Position numbers and translations under genes: made by a program. Below, in pieces: positions 46,560 through 59,400 of a DNA stretch of 64,000 nucleotides; the first letter of the stretch is position 1; each line of letters begins with the position of its first letter. The notes under the pieces are model-generated. The model worked only from the letters and a program-made list of their open reading frames with translations, was not told the origin of the DNA and searched no databases. Source of the DNA: Mesaphorura yosii (lineage: Eukaryota; Arthropoda; Collembola; Poduromorpha; Tullbergiidae); NCBI GenBank assembly GCA_009869945.1, contig WIXG01000047.1:62001-126000 (forward strand). The letters are read 5' to 3'.

Positions 46560-49500
46560 CTAAATTTTCTCCTTTGAGGGAATCCAAATGGTAGGACCTG
46601 ATTGTTCATTAATTATTTTTTTCACTCGGTCATAAATTTCTTCAGGCGTTTCTCCTTCGACAATCGCTGCAAGAATAGACGAGTCACAATTAAGTTACTG
46701 AATTGAAGCAATGACAATTGCATTCGTTAATACATTACCTGTAAAATATTCGGCAAATTCTTGCTCAGTTTTCTGTAAGCGTTCAAATGTCTTTCTTGCT
46801 TGCTCTTCAGTTGTACGTTTATTTAGCTCCCTACAATGTCAAAGAAACTTTTTCATTCGAATCCGAATTCAGTGAAACAGGCGGTTGAAGGCAGGGCGTA
46901 CTTACATAAGTGACTCTACGGACTTGGGTCTAATGAATACGGCTATAGGATACAAACTAGCTGCATGAAGTCGTTTGATTGCATTTCCGCTCACATCCAA
47001 AATACAATGCTTGCCCTGCAGAACAGATAATAATATACACATATTAGCAAGAATGGATTTAGAAGTCGTCTACGCTTCTTGATGTTTGATTTTTGACTCA
47101 CCTTATCTGCAACATCCTTCACAGCTGCCAAGGATGTGCCATAAAGATTATCATTGTACTGTCCAGCTTCAATAAATAAATGACTCTGAATATCCTTCTC
47201 CATTTGCTCACGCGAGCTGACGAAGTGATAATCACGTCCATCAACTTCGTATTCACGACGAGGTCTTGTGGTATCTTTCAAACAAGTGGAAATCAAAACT
47301 AAGACGTGCTTTGTCTAACTTCGTCAATTACCGGCCACTCTTTCAGTAAATTGCAAACTTACGAGGAACACAAGAGCCGAACTTCTCAGGGAATTCAGAA
47401 ATCAAGTCATCATTTATGCGATCTTTCAGCGTGCCAAGTATTATCACTGGTCTCGCGTATGCGATGGTGGATTGGGTGACGCCTTCGTAAGATAGCACGG
47501 CATCTTCAACTGTAAAATGTGTACAAGAATCGACTTAACTTTTAGCTACTTAAAACACGTAACGACTAAACTATCATCTAGTTAAGTACTGCAAAGACCA
47601 AAGACAGGTAAACTAGACTCTCAGTCAAGGTTTCATGCACACAGGCAATCTAAACTAAACATGAAGGATTGTGTAGGCTAGTTCTGACATGTGCGTCCTT
47701 ATTTCAGTTAACACTTTTCGACGCATGCGCTCTAAACAAATAGGGAAATAAGTTTGCGTCGACAGATGTTAACTGAGGTAATTTGCACAGTAAGCACTTT
47801 CCTCTATTAGTATTCTTCTTGATTTACCTTCACATCTCATTTCGTCTTGCATGTAAACCATGTACGCTTATTATTGGAAAAGGGAAAATGACAGAGAAAG
47901 TTTCAATTAAAACGATATTTTAAAGTTCAGATGAAAGCTCAGTCAGCTGGCGAGAGTTGGGGTAAAGAAGCAGAAGAAGAAACCATAACCATTTCAGAGG
48001 AAAAATCAGCGAAAAAATGAAATCATAAACTAGAAAACTACTCTCAATTACCTATGCTCGTGGAATCTCCATCTGGACCATGAAAGCTCTCTACATTATC
48101 GAAAACAATAAACATAAACGTTGAACGTAAGAAAAACTAACTCAAAGAATTCGACTAGCAATGGCGTCAAATGCGGAAATGCAAATTAAATTAATTTGGG
48201 CGTATGAACGATTAAAAAAAATTAGTTAGCTGAAAATCGCAAAAGGCTTACGTTCACTTTCACTCATGTCGTCAATGTTGTCCCGACTCTTCATGAATGG
48301 AAACTTGCGCGTAAAAGAGAAATTCTTCTTCTTTCTCTCCAGTGTGGACATCTAAATGAATAATTCACTTTAAAAATCTGCTTCCTTTTTATAAAGCAAA
48401 TAAGTACATCGTTTGATTATACCTCTACCTTATTATCTGGCTGGGATGGACTCCTTCCTTGAAACTTCACCGAGCGATCTCGAGCCTTCTGCTTCCTTTC
48501 CCAGCGTTTTCTCGATGGAATAATTCCCATGCCTTCCTCTTGCCCGTTTGGCAAGACGCGTTTTGCCTGTGTGCCAAAATAGAAAATGTAATGCGGGGAG
48601 AAGAATAACGGCAATCACGAGTAGTAGTGCGTGGAAGTAATGTGCTAACCTGCCACCACTCGTCATCGCAAGCGTTTGTTACGTGGAGAATCTCGCCGAA
48701 TTTGAAAGAAAGTCCGCGCGATGGCAAATTATCATCTTTCAGAGGATCTGAAGAGAAATCCATTCATAATCGCATTCGCATTGTAAAGAGAGCTCATATT
48801 GTCTCATTTGAACTTACCGAAATCATTGAGAGCTCGAACATAAAGAGTTCTCTTTTGAGATGTTCGCATGAGACTTCCAGAAAGCACGTGTTGTTTCAAA
48901 TCGTTAATTTTAGCTTCAAAGCGATTGTATTCTTCTGCCCGGTGCACAACCGTAAGCGTAACTTCCGAACCCGCATTCTGCAACCAGAATGAAGAGATTT
49001 AGTGTCATTTGCAATGGCAGTTCAAATTCAAATGAAGTGTGCAAGAACTGTTAGCATACCTTGAGAGCATGAGCTGCTTCTTCGTGGGTTGCTCTTGTGA
49101 TGTCAATTCCGTTCACCGTCAAAATTTGATCACCACGCTGAATTTTGCCACTCAAATCAGCAGGCCCGCCAGAGAGCTAATAGTAAGTCAAATTACTACT
49201 TGTCCAGTTCCTTTACTGCCTAGTGTTCGTTTGGCTTTGGCACTTACGATGAAACTGATGAATATGCCCTCACTGTCTTCACCACCCACAATGTTGAAGC
49301 CAAGACCACTTGAACCTTTAATAAGCGTCATTTTGCGAATATTTCCGTCCCGGTTGTTTTCGGCTGGAACAATTTCATCATCGCGTGTGAGCATATTTTT
49401 AGGCTGATCTGGTACCGGTGTTGTGGACTTGAAAGTCCCACCTGCTGCCGGTGTGCCCTTGGATTGCTGTGACGGAGCGGGCGAGTGTGAACGTGGCGGT

Positions 49501-52500
49501 TGCTTAACTACGGTAGGCGGAAGAGGTGACGTGGTATCCATTTTGAGAGATGGCGAGTCCATCCTGTCCATCGGCTGTTGATTGGCCATCAACGGCGCTT
49601 GATGAGAAGTCGAATAGTCAAAGGTGGATGAAATCGGATCCGGTTTATGAACAAGAAGGATGACACGATTTTCCGTCGCTTTCAACGTCGCAACTGCATC
49701 TTCATGTGTGACATTTTCCAGATTCTTTTCTCCGCTCTGCAAGAAAAGATTCAATTAGCATATTGAATAAGGGAAGGGTCTACCAAAGAACGTCAAAGAT
49801 CGACAGTGGGCAGAAGTACGCTTACAGAAGTGTTTCGTACTGCTATCAGTTTGTCACCAACGCTTAGCCTTCCATCGGCATAAGCAGCACCTCCTTCAGA
49901 TATTTTAGTAATGTAAATTCCATTATCTCCTGGAATGTGCTGGAAATTCAAAGTGAACAATTCGCATTAAACTCAATTCAAGTCTCTATGTTAAGATCTC
50001 TCCGCTCATTGGGATTCCTTACCTGATTGCCTATTCCACCGGCAATGCTGAAACCCAGGCCTTTATTGCCTTTGAAGAGTTCTATTTCGTACACCCGAGG
50101 ACCCAGAACCGGCCCTTTTCGTCTGACGTACTAAAAGTAAATGAGTGAAACTTTTTAGATAAATAAAGTAACAAGTCAAATAAATTTTCATGAAATATGA
50201 ACTCGCACTCACCAGCCTAACGTTAGTTCCAGCTCTCTTTAGCGCGTCAACCTGTTGGGTATGGGCATGTGAATAAGAACAGCGATAGCGACGATTCGTT
50301 ATGAAAGTACTCGTACTTAACGTATTTTACTATAAGTATATATATGTGAAAGTACTTACCGCTGTGGCATGCGGGACGTTCACAACAGATGTGTTGTTAA
50401 CACGCATGATGGCCTATGAATCAATGGGTTTGATAATAATTTCTCCCTTTTCTCTTAGAAAACTGAAAATGGAAGGCAAGAAACTCACGTCTCCGATACG
50501 AAGTCTTCCTTCCGTAGCTGCTGCACCTCCTGGAAAAAGCAAAAGTTATGGTACACGTCTAAAAATACACTTTCTAAACAAGAGCATTCTTTCCGATTCA
50601 ACTGAGCTGAGCTTCGTACCTGGAATAAGCTTTGTGATATAAATACTCGGATCATCATCGACGTGTGGGCTGTGGATATGATGAGAATAATTTAATTACA
50701 CACGTCGATTACCATGGTACAAACTAATTCAGCATTTGCTGACCTGGTGGTAAAGTTATTGTTGGTAACTGAAAAAGGTTTGAATAAATGTAAACTTACT
50801 TGTCAACACCACCAGCAATACTGAATCCAAGCCCAGAATTGCCTCGTTCCAAGATAATCTCTTCGTATAGCCAATCATCATCGCTTGACTGAAACGAACA
50901 AAATGATGTTTACTCAAAGCTAAGCTTTAGATTGATTTGGGTAATGAATCTGTCGAGGAGTCACAATGGCTTACAAAACTTCGTTTTGCTACGCCTAAAT
51001 CAAGGCAAGCAAAGTTTGGTGTAGCCATTGAGACTCCTCGGAATCTGTGGTAGTGAGATTTTGGTTTCTTACCAATTTGTTTTCAATATTCGGGTAATGA
51101 GTGGGTGACAAATTCTCTATCTCGTGATGATGATAACCTTCCTCCTGCAACAGGACAGAATTTGGACCATTAGGAAACTCGTCGTACGTCGGATTCGAGT
51201 ACTTTGTCTTCTTGTATCTGCATTTTACCTCCAACTCAACAGAAAACACTGTCACATTATTATTAAACCTGACCCTCTTCTTTGTGGTGGGGCAAGAATT
51301 GAAATTTAGAACTTTATCCAGCGAAGTTGCAATGAAGAGTTTCATTGTGGTGAAACAAATGGGCGGATTACGTTAAGACCTCTTCGCTTTATCAAGTTTG
51401 CATAAATGAAACAGTCAAGCCGACTAAACTTTACGCAATTTCAGCACGCAGCGCGCACGAGAGTGAAAGTCCCAGTAGAGTAGACTTGTCACTTCACTGC
51501 AAGTTGTGGGTTGCACTCCGGGCCGGAATACGTGACAGCTTTCGCTTCTTGCGACACAGGGCAAGCAAAGCAATCGTGCACCAGACACACGTCGTCTACT
51601 TAAGAATCATACAGCGTGCAATTTTAACAGGTAAGGTAAATCAATTGCTGGAAAGAGTCAACACAACAAAGCGTGCACGTCTGTCCTGCTGCTCCAGTAG
51701 CAAGCTGATGTTCAATCAATAGCGATTAAATTATTCAGAGCAGCGAAAATTACAGACACGACAAAGTTCAGGAAATTAGGTTTGTGAAAAGCGTCGTGCT
51801 GAAGTACACGAATGCAACACCACGTGCTAAAATGCTTGCTGGCAAACTTGCAGGTTGCTAATTGCAAATTACCTTTCCATTCCCGTTGAGTTGATTGAGT
51901 AGGTTGTGTTGGGCTGTGAAAGGTGAACGCGGAGTTTGCGGAAGATTTCCTGATTGTGAAATTATTGCACTTGTATCGAGGACATCCTCACGTCGTGAGG
52001 CAGGCGTCTGTGAGCCCGTATTATTTTCATCTCCGTAGACTTTCTGCAAGTAACATAGAATGAAAGAGATTACAATCACAATCTCTACTTTCCATTATTA
52101 GTTTTTTGTCCTCAATGACAGGAAGTAAAATATGAGCGCAATAATATAATTGGGAATATGAGAGACGAGAGATTTGCTTTTTTGCTGTTGCTTGGATTTG
52201 GCCGTGCTTCCAGGTTACAGTTACGAGTTTTCATTTACATAATACTTTCACCCGAATTGAGGAGAAAGGCAAAGTAAACTGGCGTATTTATCCATGTATT
52301 AGTTCCTTCCTATTAGTAACTAACGAACCGAAGTTGGAAAGATGCTCTGCCTTTTGCAGCATCTTACTTGATTTTCTGTATGCAATGACCCGGCAGAAGA
52401 CGACGAAGGACCACCGCCACCACCAATTCCGGCAGCAGCCGCAGCAGTTCCTGGCACGGGATTACCGTCTTTATCTTCGAATCTCTGCAGTGCTTCGCGC

Positions 52501-55500
52501 ATTTCCTCGCGCGCGCGTTTCCTTCGTTTTTGACGAACTTTATTTGGCACATTGTGGACGTACGAGGAGAATCGCTGGGAAGAGTGGCGCACGATTGACA
52601 CCCAATCAATCATAATTAAATCGCTTGGTTGAAAAGTCACTCGATGCTATGCTAATTTGTCGAGCGCTAAGCTCACATTAGTCAGGTAAGAACCACTGTT
52701 CACTGTACCACTTCCGATCCTCAACTTGAACTACACTTCACGGCCCCAGCGCAGTTTAAACTAATACGCTAGCATCTGGCAACCAAGAACCGACGCAATT
52801 TTTCAAACTCGGAATCTGCGTGAGTAGATTCGAATTACGAAGAAGATTATGAGGAGTCAGGCACAGGCACATCCTCTTCTCACCCACGACCCATGCAACG
52901 AATCAGAATCAGATCGCGATCAAAGCCCAAAGACAGCGAGCGCAGAGCAGAGACAGAAGCAGTGCACCCATGACCAGGGCAGACCACAAGAAACCCGAGT
53001 TCAGCACGCAAGATGAGATACGACTGCGACTACAGCGGTGGGTGATCACAAATTAGATTTTATAGAAAGACAAAACTAAAACTAAGTGCTAAGCGAATGA
53101 GGAGGTTAAAAATAGAGAATCTTTGTTAATAAGCGCGAGTGTCATGGAGTGTTGGCTACCTGCCCAACACAGAAGATGAAAAATAAAAGAGTCCCATTCC
53201 TTCCTGTTCTTTGCTTGCTTGGCTTGGCATGGCGTTGGTCTTTGTGATAATGGGACACGGAGACCGAAACCGAACGCCAATCTCATTCGTTTACCAAACC
53301 ACGTACGTACATCATTAGCATAACAAACGTATTACTGCAACTAATTCGTGTACAAAGCACGGGGAGATCCTGAACCGAGAACAAGTAATGAATTTTATCG
53401 GCCTTGTCGCCTCATTGGAAGTTTATAATCTTGTACCTCAATGACAACGAAGGAAAAGGAGATGTGCTTCAGCCACAATCGGGCCAAGCCGCCAAGTACC
53501 AGTGAATAAATTATGTAGTCGCACATCCATCTCATGTCAATCAACCCTACCTTCCTTTGCACTTGACTTGAGCACTGAGCTTATAAGATCTCAGATGTAC
53601 TCTTCACCGTCTTCACACACTCTTATAACGTGATAATACGAGCCGCCAGGCTAAAGTCAACTCAAACATTCCAGCAGCAGAGCGAAAATGCAATTCTCAG
53701 CCAATTCCAAATATTTTATGGATTTTAAACTCACAGAGACATGACAGGGCAGGAAATAGACAGGATATTTATTTGCACTGATGGCACGGAAGAGTGAGAT
53801 CATAAAAAGTACAGCAGCCTTGACACCGACACCATCACGACGACGCACGAGCACGAGTAAACATTTCGCCTGCCTGCCACCCGCCCGGGAAGACCAATCT
53901 CAATCTCGGTTCGACTATCGTCATCATTGCGTCCCATAATCACCATTACCATATCAGGAACAGCAGAACTGCAGAACGCATCGGTAGAGGTGGAATATAT
54001 GCACAGATTACAGAATAAATAGACTTTCGGCATCAGAAGGACAATTCTGAATTTGAAAGTCGGCATTGGCCTGGAAGTCTCCCGTCCCATATTTCTCAGA
54101 CTTTAAGTTAACCTATTCTGATAAAAGAACAAAACGCAATCTTTCTTTCATTTCTCATCTTTCCTGCTCCGCCGTTCCGTTATCGTATTATTATTGCAAT
54201 GTTATACCATAATAAATAGGATTTTCAACTCGTTTCATGCAGGCGGAGGCCGAACGGATCAGAAATCAGAATCTCGGAGAGAAGAAAAAGAAAACCAGAA
54301 GCCAGCGTATGAAAGGCGAAACCGAATGCATGGAAAGCATCTTTTCCACTCGGTTTCACAATTTCCCATGACTCTTTTTCTCTGGAAAATGCTTCTTCAA
54401 TCTTATTTCTCTTGCGGAAAGATTTCTTTCGACTTTCAACCTTCTCTCATCATCTTTTCGTCTTCTTTCGGGCAGGAGAGACAAAAAATATGCAAATATT
54501 GCATGTCGACAGAAATTGTCGCGGTATCTTTCTCTCTGGTGGCTCGCACACGGCTTTTGCCACGTCTGGCATGATATTGCATGTGTTTTTTTGTCGAGAT
54601 TCAAAATTTCAAACTTGTGCAAGAAGAGAAAATGGAAAAGCGAGTTTTTTGCTCTACGTTTGTAGCCTCGATCCACGTCGAGTGTCGAATTTAAGCAGGA
54701 TCAAATATGAAAATCGTCTTAGCCTTCGTTAGCTTAGTGAAAAGTCCCGTGATGATGTAAGCTGCTTATTCTGACCATCTTGGCTACTTTAAACCGAATT
54801 AATACCGCGGTTGAGGCGGTGAGAACAGCGAGAATTTGTTCGGACCGACTTTCCCGAGTTAAGAACTGTAAACTTAATTTAAATTTTCACAAGCACAATA
54901 TGGACAATGCGTGCCGACTTGTTTCTCTTTGACTTCCCCTGAATAATTTCTTAGTTGCTCGCTTTTATTCGATAAAGTCAACGATCCGGGAAAGAAATTC
55001 GACTTTTAAAAAAGGCTGCTCGAGCAGTCAGTCAGTTCCCGCTTTAATGCTTCGTCTCGCCTTTTTTCAATTTCTTGCCACAAAAAGGAAAAGATGAAAA
55101 GTACGAGTAAGTTTGTATGTCCTGCCCTTCTTTCTTTCTTCCGATCCTTGTAACACGAGACTCTCGGTTCGCCGACTGCTGGTTGACTCCGATAAAAAGT
55201 GAATTTGTTATTATGAACTAATCCGCTGATGAAATGTTGGACAGTTTCCTTGTCCCATGTCTGGTCACCCTCACTGCCTTGTCCCTGGACAGAATGACAC
55301 TGAGCTCTAAGTCTCTGTGCTACGCTGGAAAAATGAAATCCACCGACGGTGATGTTGAAATCTTTCAATTCAACCGCATGAAAACCCACAATGGCAAGTC
55401 GATTCGCGATTGGACTTGCCGTGTCCTCCGTATCTCTTTACAGTGAAACTCACCACAACCCACAGGAAAGAACAACTACAACTGCGAGTACCAACAAGAT

Positions 55501-56459
55501 AAGAAAATGGGTTTAAAAAATAAAATATGAGACGGCTAGCAGTTATAGAATTCAGTCTCTGCTGTGCTGCCGCATCGCAATTCTAAAATCCAGTCCATCC
55601 ATCCAAAGGATTCTCCATCAGCTTACTGCCTGCTTTAAAATGATGTGCAATGAAACTCGGGATGGAACAGGCCAAGACGAAGCAAAACCACCCAAAGTCA
55701 GAGCGAACATCGAGGACTCGGACTTGATAAGTCTATTCCCGCGATTTATTTGAATGAAACTGCATTTATTTCTTTATTTGGTTAACAGTGGGGAAAATAG
55801 ATTGAAAAACCGACGATGCGAGTACTTCACAGACTGCGATATGGAATGCGTATGAGAGAACAAGGGAATCAAATCTCCACGAAGTCAACGCAGCACCACC
55901 AACCATCAAGTGCGCCTTACGCTTTTATGTCTGCTCCGCCGTTTCTATCTGTGTCTGCAGCCAAAATTCTCGCTTTTGGAATTTTCGAGTGCCTGTCTGT
56001 CGCGGTTGGTTACAAAACCCAGAGGAAGCCATAAAATATTTGGATTCTGCCATACCACGCGTGGTTACGAGGGAACCATACGAAAGTCTAATACTTTTAG
56101 TTGAAAAAAAAGTGACAGCAACAGCAACGGAGCAAAATCTCTCATACAATATTCACACGCAAAAGTGCGAGTGCGCTTTTAATGGGCGGGCGTAATGCGT
56201 GAGCAGTGCAGGCTTGCCTTCCGTCTTACCTGAACATGTTGATTTGTAACTGCGTGAAGCATGGAAAGGCTTGGCTGGCGAAGTTCTTCTTGGTGCTGTG
56301 GCGTTGGTGTCGTCGGGTAGCGGTGATGGTCCGATAGCCCACCAACTGGACCGCTACCGTCGTGCTCCCACTTTGTGGCGATACGAATGGTTTCCACAGT
56401 TTTCTCCTGCACGGATTTGCTCTCATCAAGGAGTGTCAATTCGTAGAATTCTTGAATGT
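46560..56459 (-). CDS. dlg: Discs large (Dlg/SAP97 family MAGUK scaffold)
   Basis: A long multi-exon minus-strand gene ending with the family's C terminus ([10 protein letters not shown], stop at 46560-46562). Dlg scaffolds septate junctions, synapses and cell polarity complexes. Domains from N to C: second half of an L27 domain ([16 protein letters not shown], exon 56230-56459), Ser/Pro linker, PDZ1 ([15 protein letters not shown]), PDZ2 ([39 protein letters not shown]), linker, PDZ3 ([18 protein letters not shown]), SH3 ([20 protein letters not shown]), HOOK region, and guanylate-kinase-like domain ([49 protein letters not shown]). The GK domain in this family binds phosphopeptides rather than making GDP. 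The first L27 exon was not found, so the true 5' end lies further right, possibly beyond 64000. At least three N-terminal variants are listed separately. Confidence 0.95.
51073..51345 (-). CDS. dlg: dlg alternative start exon, short isoform ([11 protein letters not shown]...)
   Basis: The common dlg exon that reads [15 protein letters not shown] ends at a donor after 51073. Its frame stays open upstream through an acceptor-like sequence to an ATG at 51345, adding about 43 residues ([15 protein letters not shown]...[15 protein letters not shown]). This would be a transcript that starts just upstream and lacks the L27 region. RVRF fits the PP1-docking pattern [RK]V.F, which may be chance. Transcript evidence is needed; the alternative is that the upstream part is intron read in an open frame. 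Confidence 0.5.
51873..52043 (-). CDS. dlg: dlg common linker exon ([12 protein letters not shown]...)
   Basis: A 57-codon, phase 0-0 exon with good acceptor and donor. It can follow either the L27 exon at 56230-56459 or the alternative first exon at 52368-52613, since both end in phase 0. Ser/Thr/Pro-rich; its start corresponds to the KYRYQDED-type exon border of vertebrate Dlg proteins. Confidence 0.75.
52368..52613 (-). CDS. dlg: dlg alternative first coding exon ([15 protein letters not shown]...)
   Basis: An 82-codon exon from ATG 52613 to a clean donor (CAA|GTAAGA) that splices in phase 0 to the linker exon at 51873-52043. It encodes a highly basic helix ([21 protein letters not shown]) and a Gly/Ala/Ser-rich tail. 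It replaces the L27 domain in the encoded isoform. Vertebrate DLG2 and DLG4 also use alternative first exons lacking L27, but none I know resembles this one. The basic segment could be a nuclear-localisation or membrane-binding region; inference only. Confidence 0.7.
52614..56229. other. Large dlg intron, no exon seen
   Basis: Between the L27 exon and the alternative first exon. ORFs at 53800-54732 and 55006-55389 on both strands have no motif or splice support. The basic alternative first exon at 52368-52613 implies a promoter just upstream (about 52620-53100). Confidence 0.5.
56230..56459 (-). CDS. dlg: dlg L27 exon (second half of the L27 domain)
   Basis: A 230-bp exon with a strong pyrimidine-tract acceptor and donor CAG|GTAAGA, starting in phase 1 and ending in phase 0. 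[16 protein letters not shown] is nearly identical to the SAP97-type Dlg L27 domain, followed by a variable [12 protein letters not shown] linker and a His/Gln/Pro-rich tail. The preceding exon with the first L27 helices must lie to the right. Confidence 0.88.
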
Positions 56460-59400
56460 CTGAAAAATAGAAAAAGAAACCATCACAAGATTTGCTCATT
56501 GCAATTTTATGAGCTGTACTTTGCGAAAAGCAGAAATATTCAGAAGCTGCCAACATGCCAACTGCCAAGCATGCAAGCATTTTCTTTCGGCCATTCGGAA
56601 AAGGTATGCAAATTTTATACACGTTCAAGTGTTCAAGTGCTCGGAAGAACCTGTTTAACCGGGCAATAAATTCTCACTCAAATTCGTGTGCATTAGAAGT
56701 CCATCCTTTAGATTTACTTTTATAGCTGCCATTAACTGCTTATTCCTGTGAACTATAGTAAAGAAATCCGAACACGAAAAGCAGCACAGTACAACACGTG
56801 AGCTCGACTTTCTTTTACTGCAAGGATTTGGAGTAAAAATTGAAGGATTGCTTTGATTAAAAGGATAAACGTGAAAGGCTCAAGTGCTTTCACCTGCGAA
56901 TTGCGAAAAGCAAAATACATAAAGCACAAGCACCCGGGAACTTATTCGACTGTCATGCTCTTGCACGTCTGACATTCAATCATCTGATTTTATATCCACC
57001 GAATTACGCAGTGTAAATAAAACCATGCTTGCTGATTTTATTTCACTCTCGCCTTCCGACAGCTGGATTTATTCTAGCCCGAGATCGAGATGAGACCTTT
57101 CGCGATTTTGTGACGCTCTCAGATCAATAAAACTACGTGGAAGACGTTCGAGCAGCCAATCAGAATTCCTTCAATTCACTTTAATCTGCACACAGTAAAA
57201 ACTTGAGTGCTCCCGTTCTTAATTCGGGTTCCTGCATGTATCGTAAAATATGCTCCTCTGCTCTCATCAAATCTAATCTCGGGGCACTGCAACAGTACAA
57301 CTTGGAAACAGAAATCATGAAAGAGAATTGGAAATGAATCGGGAGTTTGCCAAACCAAAGACAACTTTTGCGGGGAAAACTTTTCTCCACACAAAAGAAC
57401 GCAACGTGCCTCAAGTCGAAGGAGGCGAGGAAGCGTCCAACTTTAATTCTATTTATAAGTTACTGTTCTCTTGTCTGGCAGGGGAAGCGAACCTTTTAAA
57501 ATGTGCCAGTGTTTCTACTTTGCGCGTAAAGCATCCAGTTTCCCGTTTCGCCAAACTTTCTCATTTCTTTCAGCCTTGTTCTCAGTTTGCATTCTTTTAT
57601 TTTCACCATCTTGTCGTCTATCTGCCCTTCTCGACTTGTATCTTGCCTTGCCTTTTCTTTCGCGTGGCTCATAATATAATAGTTTTAGTTCCCTGCGTGG
57701 TGCGTGGAGGCCTTAATCTTAATCTCCTTTATTCTGCTACTGCTCGTAGCTCGTTTTTCCTTTCTTGTGATGTCTTTTCTCTAATAGTTGTAATAATGAT
57801 CTTAACATTTCCCAACATTCCATTAAAACCATTCTCCTTGTATTTTTCTGTGCCATTGCCATCGCCGTTTCGTTCCTGTACCATCATTCTTCTTCATCAG
57901 ACTCTCTTCTGCCCGCGCTTGAGCCGCGAGCCTGTACAAAAAAAACAATTTCAAATCCTTTGATCTTATTCTTTCCGTTTCTTATCACAAAATGCATCTT
58001 CTTTCACCGAACAACTGCACTATGTGTCATCGGAGCTTTAAGCTTATTAACTGCTGCTCCGCTGAAGAAATCATTAACATAACATCACAAACCTTTCTGA
58101 ATCCGTCTTAAGCCAGGCCATCAGGACACGAATGGAATGGTTTAGTATTCAAATCACAGGCAGGGCCGGGCGCGGGAAAATACAAAACACAAATACACGG
58201 TCACGCTATCGCTCGCAGGCAGCAGACTAAATTATGTGATGGCACGTCGCATTCAACATACGTTTACAGCTCCGACTTGTTTGGCTCTGTTAGCCTGTGA
58301 ATAGAAAGGATAATCTAATTTACAAGCGAAAAGCATTTCTATTTTTTACTTTTCGTGTGAGTGAGAAGGCGAGGCGAGCCGTCGCCTAGGACGAGACGAG
58401 ATGGATGTGTCTCTCATACAAATCTTCTTGCATCATTTATCAAAACTTTTTTTAATCAGTGCCGATCAGTCAAATACAAACAAAAAACTTAACTCTCGCA
58501 CGAACTCGGCTTTGGCTTGGCGGCTCTAGACAGTAGCCTTAATGGCTCGGTTCGGCTTAGTTTCCAAATCCTCCACAACTTTCTTTCTCATCGCAGACAA
58601 CTTTCACTTGCCAAAAGTTTTATTGTTCACTCGGTTCTAAATTGACATATGATTCCTTTCACGCGTTATTAAATTCTAAAGAAGAGTGCTAAATGCTGTA
58701 AATACGTGCAAAGTGCAGTGCAGTGCAAACCTTCGCCGTAAAATCGACTGCAGCAGTCGCCGCCGATGTAGTCTTGAGGCGAATTGCTCGCAGTGACGGG
58801 AGCAGAACGTCCTGAGGGCTTGGACTTCGGCTTTCCCGACGACGAGGAAGGCAGAGGCGAGGATGACAAATTGTACGCTTTGCGACCCAGCCCGAGCTGA
58901 CAGCAGGAAGATGATGGAAGACTGTCTCGACGTGGCGGCGGAGGAGGCGGTGGGATGCGAGGCAGGAGTGCTTCATCATACTCATCGTCTATTGTGCTGA
59001 TAATTGTGGCACTGTGTCGCTTCGGCAGATGTCCAGCTGCGGAGTTGCAGTTGTTGGCATTAGCGAGGACGAGATCGCACATGATCTGCGGATGCTGATG
59101 ACAGAGTGAATGCGAATGCGACCCGCTGCTGTTCCGCCTTTCTTTCGGGGATGCTCTCATATCATTCTTCCTGTTACTGTCGCAGCCCGACAGTCTGCTG
59201 GTGTCCACTCCTCCTGCCGCCGCTGCGTGCGATGGATGATGTTCTCCTTCTGTTGGTAATTGCGTGCACGCACAGTGACAACTAAACTCATGCCCACCGT
59301 GACTCGCATGATGATTGTGATTGTGATGAGCGTGGGCGAAAGAGTGTTTCTCCACATGATTGCAGCCGCTGCTGCCCGCACACGCCGGGTAAGAGTGTCT

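Noticed and set aside
54194-54732. Overlapping ORFs of 106-126 codons on both strands
   Set aside because: Both strands open over the same AT-rich/AG-rich stretch, no motif, no splice partners.
57334-57963. 210-codon plus-strand ORF with hydrophobic patches
   Set aside because: Leucine/phenylalanine/serine composition is what T/C-rich non-coding DNA gives, no domain is visible, and it lies inside what is probably a dlg intron.
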